In this document: positions 22,536-33,393 of the stretch, one piece after another | Numbering within the stretch: position 1 is the stretch's first letter | Layout of the letters: every line of letters begins with the position of its first letter | Assembly: GCA_026005095.1 (NCBI GenBank) | Contig: BPKK01000014.1 | Span: 1 to 64,000 of the forward strand | Direction of reading: 5' to 3' | Source: Silanimonas sp. | Lineage (GTDB): Bacteria > Pseudomonadota > Gammaproteobacteria > Xanthomonadales > Xanthomonadaceae | DNA: 64,000 bases | Translations under genes and position numbers: made by a program | Notes under the pieces: generated by a model | What the model saw: only the letters and a program-made list of their open reading frames with translations | Told to the model about the DNA's origin: nothing | Database searches by the model: none

Positions 22536-25319
22536 GCGTTCGGCTCCGAGCGCAGCAGGCGCGTCAGCAGCACCAGGGTGAGCATCACCGAGCCGGTGAC
22601 CACGAGATAGACCCCGGTGTCGAAGGCCATGGCGCTGGCCAGGTGCAGCTCACCGATCAGCGGCAGGGTGAGGTGCGGGGTGCTGCTGGTGAGGAAGGGA
22701 TGGCCGAAGGCGAAGGCGCCGAGGCCGGTGACGATGGCCACGAGCAGGCCCCAGCCGATCCAGGCCGTCCAGTCGAGCGGGAAATGCTTCTCGGCCTGCG
22801 CCGAGCCATGGCCCACGGTATGCAGGTAGAGCGCCGAGACCAGGGCCAAGGCGGCGATGAAGCCGCCGCCCGGGGCGTTGTGGCCACGCAGGAAGAAGTA
22901 CACCGACACCACCATGCCGAGCGGCAGCAGCCACTGCGCCGCCACCTGCAGCATCAGGGTGGGCCGGCGCCGCCCCTTGCCCTCGGGCGCCAGGGCCTGC
23001 GGCCGGGCGCGGGCCAGCAGGGCCGCCACGATCAGGCCGACGATGCCGACCACGCTGATCTCACCCAGGGTATCGAGGGCGCGGTAGTCGACGAGGATGA
23101 CGTTGACCACGTTGGTACCGCCGCCCTCCGGCACCGCGGTGCGCAGGAAGTACTCGGAGATGCTGGTGCTGGGCCGGGTGAGCAGGGCGTAGGCCAGCGC
23201 CCCCACCCCCAGGCCCGCTGCCCACGGCCAGCAGGCCATGCCAGGCGGCGCGCAGCGGGCGCCGCTCGGGCGGCGCCTCCTGCGGCAGATAGCGCAGGGC
23301 CAGCAGCAGGAGCAGCAGGGAGAGCGCCTCCACCAGCAGCTGAGTGAGGGCGAGATCGGGCGCCGAGAGCACGAGGAAGGTGAGCGCGACCACGAGGCCG
23401 ACGAAGCCCGCGGCCAGCACCGCGAACACGCGCTGCCGGTAGCGCAGGGCCACGGCCAGCGCGGCGGCGAGGCCGATCGCCCAGAGCACGATGCCGGTGG
23501 GCGTGGATTCGATGCCGGAGCGCGGGCCGGCCGGCGATCCCTCGGCAAAGGCCACCGCGGCGGCCACGATCAGCACCAGCACCATCCAGCCGAGATAGGC
23601 CGGCAGGCGGTCGACGGCGAGGCGCCGGGTGATGGCACGGGAGACCGCGACCAGGGCCGCGACGAAGCGGTCGAAGCCACGCCTGCCATAGGAGGCGCGC
23701 GGGTCCTCGCGCAGGGCGCCGGCGCGATGCAGGGCCGCCCAGAGCGCCGCGCCGCCGACGAGGCCGAGCAGGCTCATCACGAAAGGCAGGTTGAAGCCAT
23801 GCCAGATGGCGAGGTGGTACTCGGGCAGCGGCGCGCCGAGCGCGCCCGCCGCGCCGACGGCGAGCAGCTCGCCGATGGTGAGGTTGGGCAGCAGGCCCAC
23901 CGCCAGCACGATCAGCACCAGCACTTCCACCGGCACACGCATGAAACGCGGCGGCTCGTGCGGCATGCCGCCCTCGCACTTCGGCTCGCCGCCGAAGAAC
24001 ACCTTGATGAAGCGGATCGAATAGGCCACCGAGAAGGCCGCCGCCAGCACCGAAAGCCCCGGGATCAGCAGGTGCAGGCCCGCCACCCGGGGCACGTTCA
24101 GGGTCTCGGTGAGGAACATCTCCTTCGAGAGGAAGCCGTTGAACAGCGGCACGCCGGCCATGGCCAGCGAGGCCACCACGGCGAGCGCGGCAGTGATGGG
24201 CATGTACTTGGCCAGCCCGTGCAGGCGGCGGAAATCGCGGGTGCCGGTCTCATGGTCGATGATGCCGGCGGCCATGAACAGGCTGGCCTTGAAGGTGGCG
24301 TGGTTGAGGATGTGGAACACGCCGGCCACCAGGGCCATCGGCGTGCCCATGCCGAACAGCAGGGTGATGAGGCCGAGGTGGCTGATGGTCGAGTACGCCA
24401 GCAGCCCCTTCAGGTCCTGCTGGAAGATGGCGAGGAAGCTGCCCACCAGCAGGGTGGCGAGCCCGATGCCGCTCACCACCAGGAACCATTCCTCGCTGCC
24501 GGCCAGCGCCGGGTGCAGGCGCGCCAGCAGGAACACGCCGCACTTCACCATGGTGGCCGAGTGCAGGTAGGCCGAGACCGGCGTGGGCGCCGCCATGGCA
24601 TGCGGCAGCCAGAAGTGGAAGGGGAACTGCGCCGACTTGGTGAAGGCGCCGAGCAGCACGCAGGCCAGGGCCGGCAGGTAGAGCGGATGGGCCTGCAGGC
24701 GCCCGGCGGAGGCCAGCACCACGTCCAGCTCGAAGCTGCCGGCGATGCGGCCCAGCATCAGCACGCCGGCCAGCAGGGCCAGCCCGCCGGCCCCGGTGAT
24801 GGCGAGCGCCATGCGTGCGCCGCGGCGGGCATCACGCTCGCCGTTCCAGAAGCCGATCAGCAGGAAGGAGGCGATCGAGGTGAGCTCCCAGAACACCACC
24901 ATCAGCAGCAGGTTGCCGGAGACCACCACGCCCAGCATCGCGCCCATGAACAGCGAGAGCGTGGCGAAGAAGCGCCGCGGCGGATCGTCCTCGGCGAGGT
25001 ACCAATGGGCATAGAGCACCACCAGCACGCCGATTCCCAACACGAGCAGGGCGAACATCCAAGCAAACCCATCGAGGCGCAGCGAGAGCGCCAACCCCAT
25101 CTGTGGCATCCATTCCACGCTGGCCCGCGGCACCTCGCCGGCGAATACCGCCGGTGCCAGGGCGGCCAGGGCGGCCAGTCCCGCAAGGGCGCCGGCACCG
25201 GCGACCAGGGCCGAACGGGCACGTCCGGCGCCGGGCATCAGTACGAGGAGGAAGGCCGCGAGGAAGGGCGCGGCGAGCATCAGGCTCAGCATCGGGTCCA
25301 CCATCCGAGGGTTGCGCAT
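22532..25319 (-). CDS. mrpA: Fused Mrp subunit A/B (operon 1), interrupted by an apparent frameshift at about 23216-23222
   Basis: ORF 23061-25319 (MrpA N-terminal) and ORF 22532-23548 (MrpA C-terminal plus MrpB) are parts of one protein in two frames; [47 protein letters not shown]. Confidence 0.9.
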
Positions 25320-25414
25320 TATGCCCCGCGGGTGGAGGCGGGGTGAACGCGAACACGGGAACGTTCACGCCGATACGTACAATCGGGCGTTTGAGCCATC
25401 GGCCCTGCCAGGGA

Positions 25415-27691
25415 ATGACGCCCGCAACCACCCACGACACCACCGCCACCAGCCGCTGGATCCTTGCGGCCTCGGTGCCGTTCGCCTTATTCGTCTTCGT
25501 GCTCTGGCGCTCGCTCGTGGTGGGCGAGGGCCTGGCTTGGAGTTGGGACTGGGCGCCGGGGCTCGGTGTGGCCGCCGCCTTCAGGATCGACGGTCTTGCC
25601 CTGCTGATGCTGGCCCTGATCGGCGGTATCGGCACCCTGGTCTTCGTCTACGCCGCCGGCTACATGGCCGGCGTGGCCCAGCGCGACCGGCTGTTCGTCA
25701 CCCTACTGGTGTTCATGGTGGCCATGGCCGGCACCGTGAGTGCCGACCACCTGCTGCTCCTGCTGGTGTTCTGGGAGGCGACCAGTCTCGCTTCCTTCTT
25801 GCTGGTGGGCTTCAAGCATGAGTACGAATCGGCACGGAAATCGGCGCAGCAGGCACTGATGGTGACGGCGGGCGGCGGGCTTGCCCTGCTGGCCGGCGTA
25901 GTGCTGCTCGGCGAGATGGCCGGCACCTACTCGATCAGCGGCCTGCTGGCCAGCGACACCGGCTGGCAGGACCACCCGCTCACGCCCTGGGCCTTCCTGC
26001 TGATGGGCCTTGGCGCCGCGACCAAGTCGGCGCAGCTGCCCTTCCATTTCTGGCTGCCGAATGCCATGGCCGCCCCCACCCCGGTTTCGGCCTACCTGCA
26101 CTCGGCCACCATGGTGAAGCTGGGCGTCTACCTGCTGGCGCGCTTCGACCCGGCCGTAGGCGACCGCGAGTGGTGGACCAACCCGCTGATCGTGGTCGGC
26201 GCCATCACCGCCTTCTGGTCGATGGTGCTGGCCCTGCGCGAGCGCGATCTGAAGCGCATCCTGGCCTGGTCCACGGTCTCTGCGCTCGGCACCCTGGTGA
26301 TGCTGATCGGCCTTCCGGGCCCAGCGCCGGCCGGCGCGGTGGCCGCCTTCCTGTTGGCGCACGCCCTGTACAAGGCGCCGCTGTTCTTCGTGGCCGGCAA
26401 CGTCGACCACTGCACCGGCACGCGCAACATCGACCGCGTCTGCGGCCTTGCCCCGCGCATGCCCTGGACCGCCGCCGCGGCCCTGCTCGCCGCCGCCTCG
26501 ATGGCCGGCATGCCCTTTTCCCTGGGCTACGCGGCCAAGACCCTGATCAAGGCCGCGAAATTCGAGAGCGAGGCCTGGGCTTGGGTGAGCTACAGCAGCG
26601 TGGGTGTCTCGGCGATCGCGGTGGCGGTGGCCGGCGTGGCCGCCTACCGGGTGTTCTGGCACCAGCGCTCGGCGAATGCCTTCCCGGAGATCCACGAGGC
26701 CGGCTGGGCCATGCGCTGGCCGCCGATCATCGCCGCCTCGTTGGGCATCCTGCTCGGCCTCTTCCCCGACCAGCTCGCCGCTCCGCTGCTCGACCCCGCC
26801 GCGCTGGCCATGCGCCCGCCGGGCCTCGGTGACGAGGCCGGCGACGCCTTCGAACCCAGCATGCTCGGCACCGTGGGCTTCGCCGTGGCCGCGGGCCTCG
26901 GCCTCTACCTCGCTTGGGACCGCCTCCACGACCTGCTGGAACGCCTGTTCTCGCGCTTCGAACCCCTGTCGATGCTGGCCTGGTACGGCCGCCTGCTCGC
27001 CGGCATCCCCGCCGCCGCCGGCGCCCTCACCCGCCGGGTGCAGAACGGGAGGCTCGACGATTACCTGCTGATGACGGCTGCGGCCTGCGCCGCCGGGCTG
27101 CTGCTCGCAGCCTGGCTGGTCTCACCGGCCCTGCCTACCGGTCTGCCACTGCTGGGCGAGCACCCTGGCATCGCGCTCGGCGGCCTGCTGCTGGTGGTGG
27201 TCTCGCTGCTGGTGCTGTTGCCGCGCTCGCCCTTGCTCCTGCTGTTGTGCAGCGGCTTTTCGGGTCTCGCCTCGGCGCTGGTGTTCCTGTTCGCCGGCGC
27301 GCCCGACGTGGCCCTCACCCAGTTCACCGTGGAGGTAGCGTTCATCGTCGTTGCCTCGGTGCTGATCATCCGCTTCAGCCGCGCGCGCCGGCCGGCCAGC
27401 ACCTCGGTCCCGCGCCGCGCCCTGCGCGCCGCCGTGGCCCTGGCCTCGGGCGCCGCCTGCGCGGTGCTGCTGCTCGCCACCACCGCCCTGCCGCAGGATG
27501 GCGCGCTGGCCGACTACTTCGGCCGCACCAGCGTGCCCGAGGCCCATGGCCAGAACGTGGTGAACGTCATCCTCGTCGACTTCCGCGCGGTGGATACCCT
27601 GGGCGAGATCGCCGTGGTGGCCGCCGCCGCCCTCGCCCTGCTGCCGCTGCTGATGCGCTTGCTGCACACGGGCAAGGAGGGTCGGGCATGA
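25415..27691 (+). CDS. mrpA: Mrp antiporter subunit A (operon 2, not fused to B)
   Basis: [67 protein letters not shown]. Confidence 0.93.
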   Translation: MTPATTHDTTATSRWILAASVPFALFVFVLWRSLVVGEGLAWSWDWAPGLGVAAAFRIDGLALLMLALIGGIGTLVFVYAAGYMAGVAQRDRLFVTLLVFMVAMAGTVSADHLLLLLVFWEATSLASFLLVGFKHEYESARKSAQQALMVTAGGGLALLAGVVLLGEMAGTYSISGLLASDTGWQDHPLTPWAFLLMGLGAATKSAQLPFHFWLPNAMAAPTPVSAYLHSATMVKLGVYLLARFDPAVGDREWWTNPLIVVGAITAFWSMVLALRERDLKRILAWSTVSALGTLVMLIGLPGPAPAGAVAAFLLAHALYKAPLFFVAGNVDHCTGTRNIDRVCGLAPRMPWTAAAALLAAASMAGMPFSLGYAAKTLIKAAKFESEAWAWVSYSSVGVSAIAVAVAGVAAYRVFWHQRSANAFPEIHEAGWAMRWPPIIAASLGILLGLFPDQLAAPLLDPAALAMRPPGLGDEAGDAFEPSMLGTVGFAVAAGLGLYLAWDRLHDLLERLFSRFEPLSMLAWYGRLLAGIPAAAGALTRRVQNGRLDDYLLMTAAACAAGLLLAAWLVSPALPTGLPLLGEHPGIALGGLLLVVVSLLVLLPRSPLLLLLCSGFSGLASALVFLFAGAPDVALTQFTVEVAFIVVASVLIIRFSRARRPASTSVPRRALRAAVALASGAACAVLLLATTALPQDGALADYFGRTSVPEAHGQNVVNVILVDFRAVDTLGEIAVVAAAALALLPLLMRLLHTGKEGRA

Positions 27692-28107
27692 AACGCCAGA
27701 GCGTGCTGCTGGTGCAGGCCACCCGCCTGCTCCACCCCGTGATCCTGCTGGCCTCGGTGTGGCTGCTGCTGCGCGGCCACAACAACCCGGGCGGCGGCTT
27801 CATCGGCGGCATGGTGGCGGTCACCGCCACCTCGCTGGTGGCCATCACCCGCGGCGGCGAGACGGCCCTGCGCGGCCTGCCGCTGCCGCCCCTGCGCATC
27901 GCCTGCCTCGGCGTGCTGCTCTCGCTGCTGAGCGGCGTGCCGGCGCTGCTGCTGGGCGAACCCTACATGACCCACCTCTGGGGAGACTGGCTCGGCGTGA
28001 AGCTCTCCACCGTGCTGCTGTTCGATATCGGTGTGTATTTCGCCGTCTGGGGCGGTCTGGGCGCGATCTGCGCCAAGGCCCTCGGCCTCGAGGAGGACGC
28101 GGCATGA
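27688..28107 (+). CDS. mrpB: Mrp antiporter subunit B (operon 2)
   Basis: [18 protein letters not shown]; 4-nt overlaps. Confidence 0.92.
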   Translation: MKRQSVLLVQATRLLHPVILLASVWLLLRGHNNPGGGFIGGMVAVTATSLVAITRGGETALRGLPLPPLRIACLGVLLSLLSGVPALLLGEPYMTHLWGDWLGVKLSTVLLFDIGVYFAVWGGLGAICAKALGLEEDAA

Positions 28108-28493
28108 GCCTGCTCCTCGTGCTCGGCATCGCCAGCCTCGTGGCCTCCGGCATCTATCTTTTGCTCTCGCGCGACCTGCTGCGGGCGGTGGTGGGGCTGT
28201 CCCTGCTCGGGGCGGCGGTGAACCTGCTGCTGTTCACCAGCGGCCGCATCGGCCCGGTGACGCCGCCGCTGGTGCCAGCTGGCGCCGAGGTGCTGGAGGC
28301 CGCGGCCAACCCGCTGCCGCAGGCCCTGGTGCTGACCGCCATCGTCATCGGCTTTGCCCTCACCTGCCTCGCGCTGGTGCTGGCCGTGGCCCTGCGCGAG
28401 GACAGCGGCGCCGACGGCGTGGATGCCCTCACGCGCACCGAGCCTGGCGTCGGCGCCGACGGCAAGCCGCTGCCGATGGAGGCGAGGGAATGA
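28104..28493 (+). CDS. mrpC: Mrp antiporter subunit C (operon 2)
   Basis: [29 protein letters not shown]. Confidence 0.92.
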   Translation: MSLLLVLGIASLVASGIYLLLSRDLLRAVVGLSLLGAAVNLLLFTSGRIGPVTPPLVPAGAEVLEAAANPLPQALVLTAIVIGFALTCLALVLAVALREDSGADGVDALTRTEPGVGADGKPLPMEARE

Positions 28494-29941
28494 GCGCCGC
28501 CCTCGTCGTGCTCCCGCTGCTGCTGCCGCTCGGCACCGGCCTCTTGGCCGGCGTGCTGCCGCGCCGCTTCGCCCCGGCGGTGAGCCTCGCCGGCGCCTTC
28601 GCCCTGCTCGCGGTCGCCCTCGTGCTGCTGGCGCGGGTGATGGCCGAAGGACCGCTTGGCATGGCCTTCGGCGATTGGGCCCTGCCCTTCGCCATCGTCT
28701 TCGTCGCCGACCCGCTCGGCGCGGCCATGGTGGCGGTCTCGGCCCTGATGGGCGCAGCCTGCCTCGCCTACCAGTGGGCCGGGGTGGATGCCGCCGAGGA
28801 AACCGACTCCCTGCACCCGCTGCTGCACCTGCTGCTGGCGGGCGTGTGCGGCGCCTTCCTCACCGGCGATCTGTTCAACCTCTACGTCTGGTTCGAGGTG
28901 ATGCTGGTGGCGGCGGTGGGCCTGTTCATCCACCAGCGCGGCGCACCGGCGCAGGAAGCGGCCTTCAAGTACTTCCTGCTCAATGCCTTCGGCACCCTGA
29001 TCTTCCTCGCCGCCATCGCCTGGCTCTACGCCCGCACCGGGCACCTCAACTTCGCCGCCCTGCAGCCCGCGCTGGCCGCGCTGCCGGCCAACGAGCTGCT
29101 GGCGCTGGGCCTCGCCCTCGCCCTCGGCTTCCTGCTGAAAGCCGGCGCCTTCCCGCTGTTCGGCTGGCTGCCCGCCAGCTACCACGTGCTACCCACGCCG
29201 GTGCTGGCGCTGTTCGCCGGCCTGCTCACCAAGGTGGGCGTATACGCCCTGCTCCGGGTTTGGGGCGACGTGATCCCCGATCTTCCCGCCATCGCTTTCG
29301 AAGGCCTCGGCCTCGTGGCCATGGCCACTATGCTGGTGGGCGTGCTGGGCGCGGCCTTCCACTGGGACATCCGCCGCATCCTCACCTTCCACATCATCAG
29401 CCAGATCGGCTACATGCTGCTTGCCATCGCCCTCGACAGCCGCGAGGGCAAGGCAGCCACGGCCTTCTACATCGTCCATCACATCATCGTGAAGGCGAAC
29501 CTATTCCTGATCGCCGCGCTGATGTTCCGCCTCACCGGCAGCTTCGACCTGCGCCGGAGCGGCGGGCTGTGGAAGAGCCATCCGTGGCTCGGCCTGCTGT
29601 TCCTGGTGCCGGCCCTGTCGCTGGTGGGCATTCCGCCGCTCTCCGGCTTCTGGGCGAAGTTCATGGTGGTGCGCGAGAGCTTTGCCAGCGCGCACTACCT
29701 CTGGGGCGCGATGGCCCTGGTGGTGGGCTTCCTCACCCTGTACTCGATGATGAAGGTCTGGATGGAAGGCTTCTGGAAACCGGCGCCCGAGGGCCACGCG
29801 GTGGCTACCACGCCCCTGCCCCGCGCTGCCGTGGCGGTGGTGGCGGTGCTGGCCGGCCTGACCCTGCTGATCGGCTTCGCCCCCGATGGTCTGCACGCGA
29901 TCGCCCAGGCCGCCGCCGCGACCATGGAGGAGCGCCCATGA
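28490..29941 (+). CDS. mrpD: Mrp antiporter subunit D (operon 2)
   Basis: FLTGDLFNLYVWFEVMLVAAVGLFIHQ; HIIVKANLFLIAAL. Confidence 0.93.
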   Translation: MSAALVVLPLLLPLGTGLLAGVLPRRFAPAVSLAGAFALLAVALVLLARVMAEGPLGMAFGDWALPFAIVFVADPLGAAMVAVSALMGAACLAYQWAGVDAAEETDSLHPLLHLLLAGVCGAFLTGDLFNLYVWFEVMLVAAVGLFIHQRGAPAQEAAFKYFLLNAFGTLIFLAAIAWLYARTGHLNFAALQPALAALPANELLALGLALALGFLLKAGAFPLFGWLPASYHVLPTPVLALFAGLLTKVGVYALLRVWGDVIPDLPAIAFEGLGLVAMATMLVGVLGAAFHWDIRRILTFHIISQIGYMLLAIALDSREGKAATAFYIVHHIIVKANLFLIAALMFRLTGSFDLRRSGGLWKSHPWLGLLFLVPALSLVGIPPLSGFWAKFMVVRESFASAHYLWGAMALVVGFLTLYSMMKVWMEGFWKPAPEGHAVATTPLPRAAVAVVAVLAGLTLLIGFAPDGLHAIAQAAAATMEERP

Positions 29942-30279
29942 CGCGGCTCGCCATCGCCCTCGCGCTGCTGCTGCGCTTCCTCGTGCAGGTGCTGGTCGCC
30001 GGCTTCGATACCGCCTGGCAGATCGTCCGCCCCCGCCACCGCCCGGTGCCGGTGTTCGTGCGCATGGGCTACGGCCCGATGGACGATCGCGGCGCGGCCA
30101 TCCTCGGCAGCCTGATCAGCCTGACACCGGGCACCACCACCCTCGACATCGACCCGGACCGCCGCGAGCTTCTGCTGCACATGCTCGACGGCCGCGATCC
30201 GGAAGCCGCCATCGCCGGCATCCGCCAGCATTTCGAACGCCCGCTGCTGGCCCTGTTCCCGGAGGACCGCCATGCCTGA
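29938..30279 (+). CDS. mrpE: Mrp antiporter subunit E, short form (operon 2)
   Basis: LGSLISLTPGTTTLDIDPDRRELLLHMLDG; 113 aa versus 160 aa in operon 1. Confidence 0.88.
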   Translation: MTRLAIALALLLRFLVQVLVAGFDTAWQIVRPRHRPVPVFVRMGYGPMDDRGAAILGSLISLTPGTTTLDIDPDRRELLLHMLDGRDPEAAIAGIRQHFERPLLALFPEDRHA

Positions 30280-30547
30280 CGCCGGCACTGCCCCGCTCTG
30301 GATCATCGCCGCCTGCGCTTTCGCCCTGCTGCTCGCCCTGCTGCGCCTGGTGCGCGGCCCCACCCCCGCCGACCGGGTGGTGGCGCTGGACATCGTGTTC
30401 TCGGCCAGCCTCGCCCTCACCGCGGCCATGGCTCTCGCCACCGGGCGCGTGCTGTTCCTCGACATCGCGCTCGGCCTCGCCCTCGTGGGCTTCGTCGCCA
30501 CCGTGGTCTGGGCGCGGGTAGTGGAACGCACCGGAGGGGGCCGATGA
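30272..30547 (+). CDS. mrpF: Mrp antiporter subunit F (operon 2)
   Basis: RLVRGPTPADRVVALDIVFSASLAL. Confidence 0.88.
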   Translation: MPDAGTAPLWIIAACAFALLLALLRLVRGPTPADRVVALDIVFSASLALTAAMALATGRVLFLDIALGLALVGFVATVVWARVVERTGGGR

Positions 30548-30855
30548 GCCTGCTCGCCTCGCTCTCGCTGCTGCTCGGCCTCGGCCTGCTGGCAGTGGCC
30601 GCGATCGGCCTGTTCACCCTGCCCGATGCGCTCTCGCGCCAACACGCCGCCACCAAGGCCGCCACCCTGGCGCTGGGTTTCCTGTTGCTGGCCGTGGGCC
30701 TGTGGAACCCGGGCAGCGAATGGTGGTGGCGCATCCTCGCCATCATGGGCCTGCTGATGGCCACCCTGCCGGTGGCTTCGCACATGCTGGCCCGCGCCGC
30801 CGCCCCAGAGCGCCTCGAAGGCGAGGGGCGCGAGCAGCTGAAGCGCTACGACTGA
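30544..30855 (+). CDS. mrpG: Mrp antiporter subunit G (operon 2)
   Basis: GLFTLPDALSRQHAATKAATLALGFLLLAVGL. Confidence 0.88.
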   Translation: MSLLASLSLLLGLGLLAVAAIGLFTLPDALSRQHAATKAATLALGFLLLAVGLWNPGSEWWWRILAIMGLLMATLPVASHMLARAAAPERLEGEGREQLKRYD

Positions 30856-30873
30856 ACCGCGGCACCTGCGGTA

Positions 30874-30898
30874 CTGCGCGCCCCGGCGGGGCGCGCAG
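30874..30898 (+). terminator. Hairpin after Mrp operon 2
   Basis: CTGCGCGCCCC-GGC-GGGGCGCGCAG, perfect 11-bp stem. Confidence 0.45.
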
Positions 30899-30982
30899 GC
30901 TGCGCTCATGCCGAAAATTCACTTGTCCGGATTCATATATCGCTTCATCTTGATTGAAAGATTTATTGATTCGAGACCCGTC

Positions 30983-32104
30983 ATGCCCCCCTGCCTCCCG
31001 TCGTCTTCCGCGCGCATCGACCTGGTGCTGATCGGCACCCGCGGCCAGGTCGGCAGCGCCTTCCGCCGGCAGCTCGCGGCCCAGCAGGCGGCCATCGAAG
31101 CACGCGCCGGCCTCGACCTGCGCCTGCTGGCCACCTTCGACCGCCGGGGGCTGGCCTTCGACCTCGAGGGACTGCCCCCGGCCGAGGTCGAAGCGTGCCT
31201 GCGCCCCTATGGCGAGGCCGAGCGCGAGGCCCTCTTCGCCCGCCTGCGCGAGCCCGCGGCCACGCCCACCGTGGTGGTGGACTGCACCGCCGCCGAGGCC
31301 ATCGTCGACCGCTACCCGGAATGGCTGGCATCCGGCGTGGGCATCGCCACCGCCAACAAACGCGCCAATGCCCGGCCGCTCGCCTTCTACCGCCGCCTGC
31401 GCCAGCTGGCCCAGGCACAGGGCGCCCCCTACCGCTTCGAGACCACGGTAGGCGCGGCCATTCCGCTCCTAGGCCCGTTGCAGGAGATCGTGCTGCGCGG
31501 CGAGCGCGTGCATTCGGTGCAGGGCGTGCTCTCCGGCTCGCTGAGCTTCTTGCTGGGGCGCCTGCATGCCGGCGAGGCATTCTCCGCCGCGCTCGCCGAG
31601 GCGCGGCGGCTCGGCTATACCGAGCCCGATCCCTTCGAAGACCTGCACGCCGAGGATCTGGCCCGGAAGCTGCTGGTGCTGGCCCGGGTGGCGGGCTTCG
31701 AGCTGGAGAACGAGGCCCTCGAGGTTGAGCCCTTCTGCGCACCGCCCCCGCCGCAAACCAACGAGGCGGCCTTCCTCGCCGCCGAAGACCGCCGCTGGCG
31801 CGCGGCGATCGAGGCGGCCCTCGCCGCCGGCGAGCGCTACGTGATGCTGGCCGAGGTGGGAACCGCCGGCGCCCGGGTGGGCCTGCGCCGCCTGCCGGCC
31901 CAGCACCCCTTCGCCACCCTGCCCGCCGGGCAGAACCTGGTGCGCATCGAAACCGAGCTGCAGCGCGAACCCCCGCTCTGGCTCGGCGGTCCCGGCGCCG
32001 GCCCGGCCGTCACCGCCGCCGGGGTGCTTGGCGACGTGATCGCCGCCGCCAGCGAACTGCGTGACCGCCGCTACGCCAGCAGGCGCTTCAGGGTGGCGGC
32101 GTAA
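30983..32104 (+). CDS. Homoserine dehydrogenase (monofunctional)
   Basis: [85 protein letters not shown]; alternative ATG at 30908. Confidence 0.9.
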   Translation: MPPCLPSSSARIDLVLIGTRGQVGSAFRRQLAAQQAAIEARAGLDLRLLATFDRRGLAFDLEGLPPAEVEACLRPYGEAEREALFARLREPAATPTVVVDCTAAEAIVDRYPEWLASGVGIATANKRANARPLAFYRRLRQLAQAQGAPYRFETTVGAAIPLLGPLQEIVLRGERVHSVQGVLSGSLSFLLGRLHAGEAFSAALAEARRLGYTEPDPFEDLHAEDLARKLLVLARVAGFELENEALEVEPFCAPPPPQTNEAAFLAAEDRRWRAAIEAALAAGERYVMLAEVGTAGARVGLRRLPAQHPFATLPAGQNLVRIETELQREPPLWLGGPGAGPAVTAAGVLGDVIAAASELRDRRYASRRFRVAA

Positions 32105-33315
32105 TCGCGGGCGGCGCGCTCGCGCAGCGGGTGCCGGCCCTCGGCCACCACCTGCCGCCCCGCCACCCAGACCTCGCGCACCAGCGGCCGATTGCCGCAG
32201 AACACCCAGCGGTCGGGCACGTCCTCCGCCGAGGCGACGGCGAGGGCCGGGGCCTCGCCGTCCAGCAGCAGGTAGTCCTCGGCCAAGGCCTCGGCGGCGA
32301 AGCCGGTGGCCGCCGGGGCCGAGGCGGCCACGGCCTGCAGCATGGCCGCAGCCGTGCTGCCCGGGCCCATCACCGCGCGGTTGCGCTTCTGCTCGAGCAG
32401 GCGCTGGCCGTACTCCAGCCAGCGCAGGTCCTCCACCGGCGAGACCGAGACATGGCTGTCCGAGCCGATGCCGTAACGCCCGCCGGCAGCAAGGAAGGCC
32501 CGCAGCGGGAACAGACCGTCGCCGAGGTTGCCTTCGGTGCTCGGGCACAGGGCCACGGTGGCGCCGCTGGCGGCGAGGCCGCGCACTTCCTCGGCATCGA
32601 GGTGGGTGGCATGCACCAGGGTCCAGCGCGCATCCACCGGCAGTTCGTCCAGCAGGTAGGCCACCGGGCGGCGGCCATGGCTGGCGAGACAGTCCGCCAC
32701 CTCGGCCTGCTGCTCGGCGATGTGGAGGTGGATGGGGCCAGAGGCCGCGCCGCGGGCGGCCAGCACCTCGCGCATCGTGGCCACGTCCACCGCCCTGAGG
32801 CTGTGGAAGGCGAGGCCAAGACGCAGGCTGGGAGAGACCCGCGCCTCGAGCGCTTCCAGCAAGCGCAGAAAAGCCCCGGTGTCGTGGAAGAAGCGCTGCT
32901 GCCGCGGCGCCAGCGGCCGGCCATCGAAGCCGCCGCGCTGGTAGAGCACCGGCAGCAGGGTGAGGCGGATGCCGGTCTCCCGTGCCGCCTCCAGCACCGC
33001 CTCGGCCATCGCCGTGGGAGGCGCGTAGGGGCGCCCCTCGGGGCCGTGATGCAGATAGTGGAACTCGCAGACGCTGGTATAGCCCGCCTCCAGCATCTCG
33101 ACATAGAGCTGAGTGGCGATGGCGCGCACGTCCTCCGGGGTGAGCAGCGCAGCGAAGCGGTACATCAGCTCGCGCCAGGTCCAGAAACTGTCGGCCTCGC
33201 TACCCTGGCGCTCGGCCAGGCCCGCCATCGCCCGCTGGAAGGCATGCGAATGCAGGTTGGCGATGCCGGGCACCCGCCAGTGCGGGCCCTGGGCATGGAC
33301 GAGGGGGAGGTTCAT
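32071..33315 (-). CDS. hutF: Formimidoylglutamate deiminase
   Basis: [58 protein letters not shown]. Confidence 0.92.
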   Translation of the reverse strand: MNLPLVHAQGPHWRVPGIANLHSHAFQRAMAGLAERQGSEADSFWTWRELMYRFAALLTPEDVRAIATQLYVEMLEAGYTSVCEFHYLHHGPEGRPYAPPTAMAEAVLEAARETGIRLTLLPVLYQRGGFDGRPLAPRQQRFFHDTGAFLRLLEALEARVSPSLRLGLAFHSLRAVDVATMREVLAARGAASGPIHLHIAEQQAEVADCLASHGRRPVAYLLDELPVDARWTLVHATHLDAEEVRGLAASGATVALCPSTEGNLGDGLFPLRAFLAAGGRYGIGSDSHVSVSPVEDLRWLEYGQRLLEQKRNRAVMGPGSTAAAMLQAVAASAPAATGFAAEALAEDYLLLDGEAPALAVASAEDVPDRWVFCGNRPLVREVWVAGRQVVAEGRHPLRERAARDYAATLKRLLA

Positions 33316-33393
33316 CGGCAGGCGTCGGGCCGCACGGGCGGCGATCGGAACAGGCCCGCTATGCTAGCGCCCCTGCTCCCTGCCGTGACACCG

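Noticed and set aside
23238-25346. 702-aa plus-strand ORF rich in His/Gln/Glu/Arg
   Set aside because: Antisense to mrpA; low-complexity composition typical of spurious ORFs opposite GC-rich membrane-protein genes.
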